Shown: positions 1 to 7,398 of the stretch, piece after piece
Layout of the letters: every line of letters starts with the position of its first letter
Position numbering within the stretch: position 1 is the first letter of the stretch
Source of the DNA: Archangium gephyra
Lineage (GTDB): Bacteria > Myxococcota > Myxococcia > Myxococcales > Myxococcaceae
Length of the DNA stretch: 64,000 bases
Direction: 5' to 3'
Assembly (NCBI RefSeq): GCF_001027285.1
Contig: NZ_CP011509.1
Span: 6,782,501 to 6,846,500 of the forward strand
Notes under the pieces: generated by a model
Databases searched by the model: none
Seen by the model: only the letters and a program-made list of their open reading frames with translations
What the model was told of the DNA's origin: nothing
Made by a program: the position numbers and the translations under genes

Positions 1-30
1 ATGCGGCACCGTGCCACACGAGCTCCACGC

Positions 31-55
31 CGCGAGATGCTAAAAAAGCATCGCG
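31..55. terminator. Small hairpin after the serine hydrolase gene
   Basis: An inverted repeat, CGCGAGATGCT and AGCATCGCG around an A-run, lies just beyond the stop codon of the minus-strand serine hydrolase gene. The A/T run is in the loop, not after the stem, so it is not a standard intrinsic terminator. It may only be a 3'-end stabilising hairpin. Confidence 0.3.
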
Positions 56-56
56 C

Positions 57-1382
57 TCAGCCCTGGACCGCCTCGTAGGCCGAGCGCCAGAAGTCCACGA
101 AGGCCGCGGGCGCCGCCGGAGAGTCCATCATCCGCTGCGTCATCAGCACGCCCACCACTCCCGTCTGGGGATCCCAGTAGCAGGACGTTCCGTAACCGCC
201 GTCCCAGCCCAACCCGCGCGGATCCCCGGGCTCGTGCTTGTGGACGATGGAGAGCGCGTAGCCCCAGCCGCGCTTGTCCCAGAAGCCAGGACCGAACGGC
301 GACACGGCCTTCTGTTGCGGGGTGATGTGGTCCGTCGTCATGAGCTCGATCGAGCGCTCGGAGAGGAGACGTCTGCCTCCGTGCTCGCCCTTGTTCAGCA
401 TCATCCGGGCGAAGGCGAGGTAGTCGTCGGCCGTCGAGACCAGGCCTCCGGACGCGGACGGGAAACCCTGCGGGCGGCTGAACTGGCTCTCCGGGCCGGC
501 GGCGTCGAAGACGTCGAACCTTCCCGTCACGGGATTGCGCCAGTAGGCGGTAGCCAGCCGGTCCAGCTTCCCCGCCGGGACGCTGAAGCCGCTGTCCTTC
601 ATGCCCAGCGGCTCGAAGATGCGCTCCTGGAAGAAGTCCCCGAGCGACTTGCCCGCGGCTCGCGCGAGCAGCACGCCCAGCACGGTCAGGCCGGTGTCAT
701 ACATCCAGGCCTCGCCCGGTTGATGCATCAGCGGCAGGGAGCCCAGGGCGCGGATCCACGCATCCGGGCTCGGCGCCTTCGGCAGCGACGGGCCCACCGC
801 GACGCCCTTCTCGGTCATGGCCTGGAGGATCGGATACGGAGCCTGCGTGAAGATCGCGCCCATGCCCATGCGCAGCGTCAGGAGATCGCTGACGAGGATG
901 GGGCGATTCGCGGGCACGGTGTCATCCAATGGCCCATCGAGCCGCTTGAGCACCTGGCGGTGGGCGAGCTCGGGCAACAGGCGGTCCACCGGCTCGTCGA
1001 GGCGGAGCTTTCCGTCCTCCACCAGCATCATCGTCGCGGCGCCCGTGATCGGCTTGGTCAGCGAGGCGATCCGGAAGAGGGTGTCACGCCGCATCGGGGC
1101 CGTGCCGCCGAAGGCCAGGGTGCCCATCGCGTCCGCGTGGAACTCGTCACCCCGGCTGAGCAGCGTCACGACGCCTGGCAGATCGCCCCGCTCGACATGG
1201 GCGGCCATCACGGCATGCATGCGCTCGAGCCCTTCTTTGGAGAACCCCGCTCCGGCCATCGTCTTCCTTACGTCCGCCCGGGTGCCACCGCACGCCGCCG
1301 ACGCTCCGAGCGCCGTGGCGCCCACCAGCAGGCTCCGGCGATTGAGCCCCACGTGCGCCGCACCGTTCTTTCGACGTTGCAT
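57..1382 (-). CDS. Beta-lactamase-fold serine hydrolase (class C / esterase EstB type)
   Basis: A 441-residue secreted serine hydrolase of the beta-lactamase/transpeptidase-like family. The chosen ATG has a strong ribosome site (GGGGAGGAG) and gives an N-terminus with a twin-arginine pair (NRRSLLVGA) and a possible lipobox ending at Cys31, suggesting Tat export and lipid attachment. The catalytic SxxK motif is SLTK (Ser107, Lys110). The later Tyr motif reads YDT instead of the usual YxN, and GWDGGYGTS occupies the KTG/HxG region. Family members hydrolyse esters, peptides or beta-lactams, and the substrate here cannot be read from sequence. The gene diverges from an HxlR regulator with repeated sites between them, so it is probably that regulator's target. 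Confidence 0.85.
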   Translation of the reverse strand: MQRRKNGAAHVGLNRRSLLVGATALGASAACGGTRADVRKTMAGAGFSKEGLERMHAVMAAHVERGDLPGVVTLLSRGDEFHADAMGTLAFGGTAPMRRDTLFRIASLTKPITGAATMMLVEDGKLRLDEPVDRLLPELAHRQVLKRLDGPLDDTVPANRPILVSDLLTLRMGMGAIFTQAPYPILQAMTEKGVAVGPSLPKAPSPDAWIRALGSLPLMHQPGEAWMYDTGLTVLGVLLARAAGKSLGDFFQERIFEPLGMKDSGFSVPAGKLDRLATAYWRNPVTGRFDVFDAAGPESQFSRPQGFPSASGGLVSTADDYLAFARMMLNKGEHGGRRLLSERSIELMTTDHITPQQKAVSPFGPGFWDKRGWGYALSIVHKHEPGDPRGLGWDGGYGTSCYWDPQTGVVGVLMTQRMMDSPAAPAAFVDFWRSAYEAVQG

Positions 1383-1414
1383 CGTCCGCTCCTCCCCGAC
1401 AGGACTGATTGCGA

Positions 1415-1464
1415 AATGCAACCAGTTGTAGGCTAGGAGCACTGGTGCGAGAATGCAACCGGTT
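1415..1464. promoter_or_regulatory. Paired direct repeats in the serine hydrolase/HxlR divergent promoter
   Basis: The 13-mer AATGCAACCAGTT at 1415-1427 recurs as AATGCAACCGGTT at 1452-1464, 37 bp apart. Between them, AGCACTGGTGC near 1436-1448 resembles the reverse complement of the same element. The repeats fill the 99-bp gap between divergent genes, where an HxlR-type regulator would be expected to bind. Binding is inferred. Confidence 0.5.
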
Positions 1465-1481
1465 TTTCCTGGAGCAGAAGG

Positions 1482-1994
1482 ATGAGCACCGCACACCGGT
1501 CGGGTTGCCCGATCAATCTCTCGCTGGAGGTCTTCGGGGACCGATGGAGCCTGATCATCCTGCGCGACATGATGTTCGGCGGCCGGAGGCACTTCCGCGA
1601 GCTGCTGAATCAATCCGAGGAAGGCATCTCGTCCAACATCCTGGCCGATCGCCTGAAGATGTTGCTGGACGAGGGGATGATCTCGAAGACCGATGATCCC
1701 AGCCACAAGCAGAAGGCGATCTACAGCCTGACGGAGAAGTCCATCGCGCTGGTGCCCATCTTCGCGCACCTGGGCGCCTGGGGACGCAGGTACCTGCCCG
1801 TGAGCGAGGAGCTCAGCATCCGCGCCCAGCTCCTGGAGGAGGGCGGCCCGGCCATGTGGGAGCAGTTCATGGCCGAGCTGCGCGAGCTCCACCTCGGTGA
1901 GCCGGCGAACCTGGAGGGCCCGACCGTCGCCGAGCAGCTCCAGGCCGCCTACGAGAAGGTCCGCGCCCGGCAGGCGGCGAAAACCCGGCGCTGA
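1482..1994 (+). CDS. HxlR-family winged-helix transcriptional regulator
   Basis: A 170-residue cytoplasmic regulator with the typical HxlR opening: a cysteine near the N-terminus (SGCPINLSLEVFGDRWSLII), then a winged helix through about residue 95. The C-terminal 70 residues are an extra helical part seen in longer HxlR proteins and may help dimerisation. The ATG follows GGAGCAGAAGG. HxlR proteins usually respond to redox-active or electrophilic compounds. It is transcribed away from the serine hydrolase gene and probably controls it and itself through the repeats between them. Confidence 0.88.
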   Translation: MSTAHRSGCPINLSLEVFGDRWSLIILRDMMFGGRRHFRELLNQSEEGISSNILADRLKMLLDEGMISKTDDPSHKQKAIYSLTEKSIALVPIFAHLGAWGRRYLPVSEELSIRAQLLEEGGPAMWEQFMAELRELHLGEPANLEGPTVAEQLQAAYEKVRARQAAKTRR

Positions 1995-2026
1995 AGCGCG
2001 AGCAGGGCGCGGTATGCTCGGGCGGC

Positions 2027-2617
2027 ATGCGCTTTCTTCCCTTGTTCGTCCTCGGCCTTGTTCTCCTGGCCACCCCGGCGCGGGCCTCCGAGCCCGTGCC
2101 CGCTCCCCAGGAGGTGCCGGAGAGCTCCGCCCCGTTCCGCGACCGGCCGGCTGCCTTCGCGCTCGGCCCCTCCCTGGGGGCGCTCGGCGGTGGCCTCCTG
2201 ATCGGCGGGCCCTCGACGCTGTTCCTCCTCGGCGCAGGCATCGGCTTCGGCGGCCCCGCCTACCACCTCCTCGCCTTCCCGACGCTCGGGCCGATCGCGG
2301 GAATGGTGCTGGGAGATCTGCTGTCGGGACAGTCACCCGTGGGAGCCTGGGGCGGGGCTCTGCTCGGCGCGGCGGTGGGCACGGCCGGTGGTGCCGCGTT
2401 CTTCTACTCGGGGATGTACCTCCAGGGCATGGTGGGTCTGGCGTTGCTGCCGCCCCTCGGCGCGGTCCTCGGACGGGCGCTGGTGGTGGGGCTCACGGGT
2501 GAGCCCGCGCCCGCCGCGTCCATGGCCGCCCGCTCGCGCTCCTCCGTCGTCTGGACGCTCGCCCCCGCGCGGCTCGGTGAATCCGGGACGGGCGCGGTGG
2601 TGATGGGCTGGTGGTGA
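2027..2617 (+). CDS. Secreted or membrane glycine/alanine-rich protein of unknown function
   Basis: A 196-residue protein not recognised as a named family. Residues 1-20 form a signal peptide ending in ARA. The mature part has several hydrophobic Gly/Ala-rich segments (about 44-75, 78-100, 105-150) that could be short membrane helices of the glycine-zipper type. It sits between the HxlR gene and the cyclase gene on the same strand, with only 32 bp before the next gene, so it may be co-transcribed with the cyclase. Confidence 0.6.
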   Translation: MRFLPLFVLGLVLLATPARASEPVPAPQEVPESSAPFRDRPAAFALGPSLGALGGGLLIGGPSTLFLLGAGIGFGGPAYHLLAFPTLGPIAGMVLGDLLSGQSPVGAWGGALLGAAVGTAGGAAFFYSGMYLQGMVGLALLPPLGAVLGRALVVGLTGEPAPAASMAARSRSSVVWTLAPARLGESGTGAVVMGWW

Positions 2618-2649
2618 CATAGAGTCGGCGGCCGAGGGGACATCCGCGA

Positions 2650-4929
2650 ATGGCGAGTGACATCTGGAAGTTCCTGCCGCAGCGCCTGCGCAACCGCCTG
2701 CCTCGGATGCTCGGCGTGGCGGTGCTGTCCACGGCCGTGGCGGCGGGGTGCTGGCTCCTGGGAGGGCTGGGGCTGCCGGCCCTGGAGCGCGCCCTCTACG
2801 ACCGCGCGCTCACCACCTTCGCCCGGAGCAGCGGCGGCCTGTCCCCCGACATCGTCGTGGTGGCCATCGATCAGTCGACCCTCGATGGCGTCCGCAACAA
2901 CCCCACGTACGCGCGCGACTTCGGCCCCTATCCGTGGAATCACCTCCTGTGGGCCCGGGTGATGGAGGAGCTGTCCCACCAGGGTGCCCGGGCCGTGCTG
3001 TTCGACGGCGTGATGGACGAGCCCTCCACCGAGGGGAGCGCGGAGCTCGAGCTCGCCCGCGTACTACGGGACACCCGGCTGCCCGTGTACCTGGGTGTGG
3101 CCACCCATCCCAGGGCCGCGCCCCTCCCCAAGGTGGAGCCCGTTCATCCGCCTCCGGCCCAGGACTTCGGCGAGGGCGCCGAGCCCACGGCGGTGGCCCG
3201 GGTGCTGGCCTTCCCGGTGCGCACGGACGGACGCGCGCTGCCGCGCCTGGAGTCCGAATCCCTGCCGGGCATGCGCCAGTCCCACAACCTCATCCCTCCC
3301 GTCACGCCGCTGCTGGCCGAGGCGAAGGGGTTCGGCCTGGTGGAGCCGGAAGTGGACTCCGATGGGCTCTCGCGGCGCACCCGCTTCGCGTACTCGGATG
3401 GCACCAACGCCTATGTCACGCTTCCCGTGGCCGCGGCGGCGGACTTCTTCGGGGCCACGGAGCTCGTGTTCTCCGGCCGGACCTTGCGGCTGGGCCAGCG
3501 CGAGCTTCCGGTGAACCCCGATGGCAGCGCGGAGCTCGACTTCGGCGGCCCGCTGCACGAGCGCTTCCGCATCGTCCCCGTCATGGCGCTGCTGGACGCC
3601 TGGTCCCTGCGCCAGGAGGGCCAGCGGACGGGGTTCGAGGAGGAGGCCGTTTTCCGTGACCGGCTCGTGGTCATCGGCCCCACGGCGTTGGGGCTCGGCA
3701 CGCCCGCGACCACTCCGTTCGCGGCGTTCGTGCCCGGGATGAGCTCGCGGCTCGCCGTGCTGGAGAACATCTTCTCCGGCCGCTTCATCACCGAGGCTCC
3801 CTTCTGGGTGAGCCTGCTCTTCGCGCTCGGCCTGGCCGTGCTGTCCGCGGTGCTGCTGATGACGGTGCGCTCGCCCACGCTGGAGCTGGCGTGGTTGCTG
3901 CTGGCCGTCGTCCCCCTCGTCTTCCTGACCATGGGGGCCTCGCTGGCGCTGGGGCGGGTGCACCTGCTCGGAGCGCTGCCCGTGACGGCGGGCCTGCTGT
4001 CCAGCCTGGGCGCCATGGCCTCCAACCACCTCTTCGCCAACCGCGAGGCCGCCTTCATCCGCCAGGCCTTCAGCCGCTACATGGAGCCCCGCCTCATCGA
4101 GCAGATGATCGAGGACAACCGGCTCCCCCGGCTGGATGGCGAGGAGCGTGAGCTCACCGCCTTCTTCAGCGACATCCGCGGCTTCTCCTCCTTCTCCGAG
4201 TCCTTCCAGCACAACCCCCGCGAGCTGGTCCGCGTGCTCAACCAGTACCTGACGCGGGTGAGCTCGGCGCTGCTGCGGGAGGGCGGCTGTCTGGACAAGT
4301 ACATCGGCGACGCCGTGGTGTGTCTCTTCGGCGCGCCCATTGACCACTCGGACCACGCGGTGCGTGCCTGCCGGGGCGCCCTGGCCGCACAGGCCGAGGT
4401 GAGCCGGCTGCGCGAGGAGTTCCGCAAGAAGGGCCTGCCGGACGTGTACACGCGCATCGGCATCAACAGCGCCAAGCTCTTCGTGGGCAACTTCGGCAGC
4501 GAGCAGCTCTTCGACTACACCGCCATGGGCGACGGCATGAACCTGGCCTCGCGGCTGGAGGGCGCGAACAAGGCCTATGGCTCGTTGATCATGATCGGCC
4601 CGCGCACCTATGAGCTGGCGCGCGAGCACATCGAGGTGCGGGAGCTGGACCGGGTCCGGGTGGCGGGCAAGGCCGAGGCGGTGACGGTGTACGAGCTGCT
4701 CGCGCTCAAGGGCGAGCTGCCCGCGCAGAAGCGCTGGACGGTCAAGCGCTACCACGAGGCGCTCGCGCTCTACCGGGAGCAGCGCTTCGCGGAGGCGGCC
4801 GGAGTGCTGAAGGCGCAGCTGTCCGAGGATCCGGAAGACGGCCCGACGGCCGTGTTGCTCGCGCGCTGCCAGAAGTACGAGCAGCACCCGCCGGCGCACT
4901 TCGACGGGGTGGCTAACCTGGAGAAGTGA
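2650..4929 (+). CDS. CHASE2-domain class III adenylate cyclase
   Basis: A 759-residue membrane enzyme predicted to make cAMP from ATP. A transmembrane helix at about 18-40 leads into an extracytoplasmic CHASE2 sensor (about 45-370). Three hydrophobic segments (about 380-450) and the catalytic domain (about 495-690) follow, then a TPR-like tail (705-750). Metal-binding Asp508 (FSDIRGFS) and Asp554 (GDAVVCLFG) are present. Lys550 and Asp622 are the purine-selecting pair typical of adenylate cyclases, and Asn631 and Arg635 (MNLASR) complete the site. AGGGGA precedes the ATG. Myxobacteria carry many such enzymes, which link outside signals such as osmotic stress to cAMP. The ligand here is unknown. 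Confidence 0.93.
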   Translation: MASDIWKFLPQRLRNRLPRMLGVAVLSTAVAAGCWLLGGLGLPALERALYDRALTTFARSSGGLSPDIVVVAIDQSTLDGVRNNPTYARDFGPYPWNHLLWARVMEELSHQGARAVLFDGVMDEPSTEGSAELELARVLRDTRLPVYLGVATHPRAAPLPKVEPVHPPPAQDFGEGAEPTAVARVLAFPVRTDGRALPRLESESLPGMRQSHNLIPPVTPLLAEAKGFGLVEPEVDSDGLSRRTRFAYSDGTNAYVTLPVAAAADFFGATELVFSGRTLRLGQRELPVNPDGSAELDFGGPLHERFRIVPVMALLDAWSLRQEGQRTGFEEEAVFRDRLVVIGPTALGLGTPATTPFAAFVPGMSSRLAVLENIFSGRFITEAPFWVSLLFALGLAVLSAVLLMTVRSPTLELAWLLLAVVPLVFLTMGASLALGRVHLLGALPVTAGLLSSLGAMASNHLFANREAAFIRQAFSRYMEPRLIEQMIEDNRLPRLDGEERELTAFFSDIRGFSSFSESFQHNPRELVRVLNQYLTRVSSALLREGGCLDKYIGDAVVCLFGAPIDHSDHAVRACRGALAAQAEVSRLREEFRKKGLPDVYTRIGINSAKLFVGNFGSEQLFDYTAMGDGMNLASRLEGANKAYGSLIMIGPRTYELAREHIEVRELDRVRVAGKAEAVTVYELLALKGELPAQKRWTVKRYHEALALYREQRFAEAAGVLKAQLSEDPEDGPTAVLLARCQKYEQHPPAHFDGVANLEK

Positions 4930-4990
4930 CACGGTGAACGGCGGTGAATAGCAGTTGCCCGGAGTGGACTCGCGGGAAGATAAAACGGGC

Positions 4991-5668
4991 ATGACCCGAC
5001 TCCCGTCCTCTTCTCGCGCTGTCCTCTGGCTTCCCTCCCTGCTGCTCGGCCTCACGCTCGCCGCGGGGGGGACGGGCTGCTCCAGTGCCACCCCCATCTC
5101 CGAGGCGCGCGAGAGCGCCACGGGCAGCACGGCGACCATCGAGGGCGCCGTCTCGGTGGCTCCCGGCACCTTCGTCTCCGCCATGGAGGACGAGGGCTTC
5201 GCCCTCCAGGATGGGTCCGGCGGCATCTACGTGAAGGTCGCCCAGAAGCCGGGCTTCGGCCTGAACGCCCGGGTGCGCGTCAAGGGCACGTTGGACGAGC
5301 AGAACAAGCTGCGCATCCTCAAGGCCGAGCCCGCCGATGTGGAGGTGCTCCAGGGCACCACCGAGGTGGTGATGCCCGTCAACGCGCGCACGGGCGAGGT
5401 CAACGAGTCCAACGAGGGCCGGCTGGTGAAGGTGACGGGCAACGTCACCCAGACCTTCCAGGATGACTCGCCCTACGGCTACAAGCTCTACCTCGACGAT
5501 GGCTCGGGCGAGGTGCAGGTCTTCGTCCACGTGTCGGCGGGCCTCGACAAGGCCGCGCTGCAGGCGCTCACCGCCGGCCAGCGCATCACCGTGGTGGGCC
5601 TGGCCGCGCAGTACGAGACCACCTACGAGGTGGCGCCGCGGCAGCCCTCGGACCTGACGGTCAACTGA
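4991..5668 (+). CDS. Lipoprotein with two OB-fold-like domains
   Basis: A 225-residue predicted lipoprotein. The ATG is preferred over an upstream in-frame TTG at 4955 because it begins a clean signal sequence ending at GTGC (lipid Cys30) and has GGAAGA upstream. Two beta-rich OB-fold-like units follow, about 35-115 (with FALQDGSGGIYVKV) and 140-225 (with YLDDGSGEVQVFV), resembling the OB-fold units in secreted nucleases and bacterial surface proteins. No nuclease residues are attached, so it is more likely a binding protein. The gene stands alone and converges with the next gene across a hairpin. Confidence 0.7.
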   Translation: MTRLPSSSRAVLWLPSLLLGLTLAAGGTGCSSATPISEARESATGSTATIEGAVSVAPGTFVSAMEDEGFALQDGSGGIYVKVAQKPGFGLNARVRVKGTLDEQNKLRILKAEPADVEVLQGTTEVVMPVNARTGEVNESNEGRLVKVTGNVTQTFQDDSPYGYKLYLDDGSGEVQVFVHVSAGLDKAALQALTAGQRITVVGLAAQYETTYEVAPRQPSDLTVN

Positions 5669-5670
5669 AC

Positions 5671-5692
5671 GGGGCGGGAGTCTTCGCGCCCC
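5671..5692. terminator. Hairpin between convergent genes
   Basis: GGGGCG and CGCCCC are separated by 10 bases just after the OB-fold lipoprotein gene, with the converging gene ending at 5732. There is no T-run, as is common in high-GC genomes. It is probably a bidirectional terminator. Confidence 0.45.
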
Positions 5693-5731
5693 GGGAGACT
5701 CGCATCCTCCGGGGCTCGTCCGGGCCTCACG

Positions 5732-6382
5732 CTACGGACACTGCTGCAATCCGAGCCGGCCACCGCCCACGCGCGCGAGCGTGTCGTAGTACGCGAAGGG
5801 GCTGCGGTTCGTGTAGCAGGCGTAGTGCCGGTAGTTGTAGGGCTCCATGTGGACGTGGGGCGCCGTCGAGCAGCTCCCGTCGTAGTTCCACGAGGCCGTG
5901 GCGAAGGAGAAGGCCTTGGGGATCACCGCGCCGTTGTTCACGTTGATGTTGTCCACGTGGGCGTACTTCACCCAGCCGATGGGCGTCCACGTGCCCAGGT
6001 GGTAGGCCTGCACCTCGACCTGCACGACGTACCCACCGGAGGCCGGGTTGCCGTTGGCGCACGCCGGGACTCGCGCGTTGGCCCCGCCCGAGAGGATCAC
6101 CCCGCGGATGTCCGTGGCCGGGCTGATGGGCCGCACGTCGAACCAGACCTTCTGCCCTCCCGTCGACATGCCCTGGATCGCCACGTCGAAGGACGTGTCC
6201 CCGCCAAAGACGACGTGATGGTAGGGCGCCGGAGAGGTGACCACCCCCGTGTAGTCGAACGGGCTGACCACGTTCGCCTCCAGGTGGTACGGGTTCGTCC
6301 CGTCCGCGCGCGCGCCGCTCCCTCCCAACAGTGTGGTCACCGAGACGAGAAGCGCTGCGTTGAACCTCCAGGCCGTCTTCAT
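5732..6382 (-). CDS. Secreted protein with a possible degenerate M23-peptidase motif
   Basis: A 216-residue secreted protein. The ATG is chosen because CAGGAGA lies just upstream and it opens a signal peptide ending in ARA near residue 26; the reading frame extends further up without a better start. The body is beta-rich. Near the C-terminus, APHVHMEPYN resembles the HxH zinc-binding motif of lysostaphin-type (M23) endopeptidases, but I do not see a convincing first HxxxD motif, so enzyme activity is doubtful. Several cysteines in the mature part (CANGNP, CSTAP, CYTN, final QQCP) suggest disulfides. An AT-rich inverted repeat lies upstream. Confidence 0.6.
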   Translation of the reverse strand: MKTAWRFNAALLVSVTTLLGGSGARADGTNPYHLEANVVSPFDYTGVVTSPAPYHHVVFGGDTSFDVAIQGMSTGGQKVWFDVRPISPATDIRGVILSGGANARVPACANGNPASGGYVVQVEVQAYHLGTWTPIGWVKYAHVDNINVNNGAVIPKAFSFATASWNYDGSCSTAPHVHMEPYNYRHYACYTNRSPFAYYDTLARVGGGRLGLQQCP

Positions 6383-6443
6383 GGGCTCTCCTGAGCAGGG
6401 GGGCGACATCGCTTCTTCTCAGTGAGCCAGAATTCGAGAGGGA

Positions 6444-6464
6444 AATTCAAGGATTTATTGAATT
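6444..6464. promoter_or_regulatory. AT-rich inverted repeat upstream of the secreted M23-like gene
   Basis: AATTCAA at 6444-6450 and TTGAATT at 6458-6464 form a perfect 7-bp inverted repeat, an AT-rich island in GC-rich DNA. It lies about 65 bp before the minus-strand start at 6382 and touches the stop of the preceding acetyltransferase gene. It shares CCTTGAATT with the leader of the giant lipoprotein gene starting at 13475. It may be a promoter or operator. Confidence 0.35.
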
Positions 6465-7018
6465 CACTGTTTCCCGGACTGGCGCCGGGCCCGCCAGGTG
6501 TCGCGGTCCTGACTCCAGAGCTCCATCGGAGAGGTGTCATGGGGCGGCGGCAGCTTGCAGGGGCCCCGCATCCGCGAGCCCAGCCGCAGCGCCACCTGCT
6601 TGGACGCCGTGTTGTCCGGAGCGATGGAGTGGATGACCTCGGTCCAGCCGAGGTGCTCGAAGGCCCAGTCCATGGCCGCGGCCGTGGCCTCGGTGGCGTA
6701 GCCGCGTCCCCAGAACTCGCGCAGCAGGCCCCAGCCGATCTCCGAGCCCGGCCAGCCGTCCGGCTTCCACGGACCCACGCGCCCCACCCAGCGGCCCGTT
6801 GCCTTCTCGAGCACGGAGAACATGGCGTAGCCATTCAGCACCCACGAGCCCGCCATGGTGTGCATGGCCCGCCAGACCATGGAGCGCGGCTGCAGGCCGC
6901 CGATGAAGCGCGCGGACTCCGGATCGGCCATGAGCATCACGAAGCCCTCCAGGTCCTCCGTCGCCGTGGGGCGCAGCAGGAGGCGCGGAGTTTCGAGGGT
7001 GGGTCCAGGAGCGATCAC
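6464..7018 (-). CDS. GNAT-family N-acetyltransferase (RimJ/RimL-like)
   Basis: A 184-residue acetyltransferase starting at GTG behind AGGAGATCCAAG. The opening LETPRLLLRPTATEDLEGF is typical of RimJ/RimL-like GNAT proteins, which move an acetyl group from acetyl-CoA to the N-terminus of a protein or to a small amine. The acetyl-CoA loop is around EFWGRGYATEATAAAM (about residues 100-115), followed by SIAPDNTASKQVALRLG, the usual motif B region. The substrate cannot be assigned. It is followed by the secreted M23-like gene but is unlikely to be functionally linked. Confidence 0.88.
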   Translation of the reverse strand: MIAPGPTLETPRLLLRPTATEDLEGFVMLMADPESARFIGGLQPRSMVWRAMHTMAGSWVLNGYAMFSVLEKATGRWVGRVGPWKPDGWPGSEIGWGLLREFWGRGYATEATAAAMDWAFEHLGWTEVIHSIAPDNTASKQVALRLGSRMRGPCKLPPPHDTSPMELWSQDRDTWRARRQSGKQ

Positions 7019-7106
7019 CTTGGATCTCCTAAGTCAGGTGGGGAAGGGGTCAGGTTCGCACCCCGTTCCCCCGCGAGCAAGGACCGTCGCGCGCCGGCCC
7101 GGGGTG

Positions 7107-7398
7107 TCAGTTCAACTTCACGGAGATGGGGGCCGAGGTGGTGACGTTGCCCGCGGCGTCATGGGCCTTCGCCGTGAGCGTGTGCGTCCCCTTGGGCACG
7201 CCCCCCAGGCTCCAGCTCATGCTGTAGGGGGCCGTGGTGTCGGTGCCGATGATGGTGGCGCCGTCGTAGAAGACCACCTGGGTGACGCCCACGTTGTCAC
7301 TGGCACTGGCCTGAATCGTGGTGCTGAAGGTGAGGAAGGAGAACGAGGTCCCATTGGCCGGCGAGGTGATGGCCACGGTGGGCGCGCCGTTGTCCACG
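7107..7398 (-). repeat. Homologous tail block, copy 1
   Basis: This segment encodes the last Ig-like domain of the first giant lipoprotein. It is nearly the same as 17082-17370 and close to 22852-23138 and 28084-28371. Copies 1 and 2 share the SFSFLTF and NVGVTQ variants, which marks them as a pair. Confidence 0.8.

Noticed and set aside
234-1436. Long open frame on the plus strand across the serine hydrolase gene
   Set aside because: It is antisense to a gene with clear catalytic motifs and has Arg/Gln/His-rich composition typical of shadow frames in GC-rich DNA.
3064-5226. 720-codon minus-strand frame across the adenylate cyclase gene
   Set aside because: Composition is shadow-like (many His, Gln, Arg, Gly) and the cyclase on the other strand is certain.
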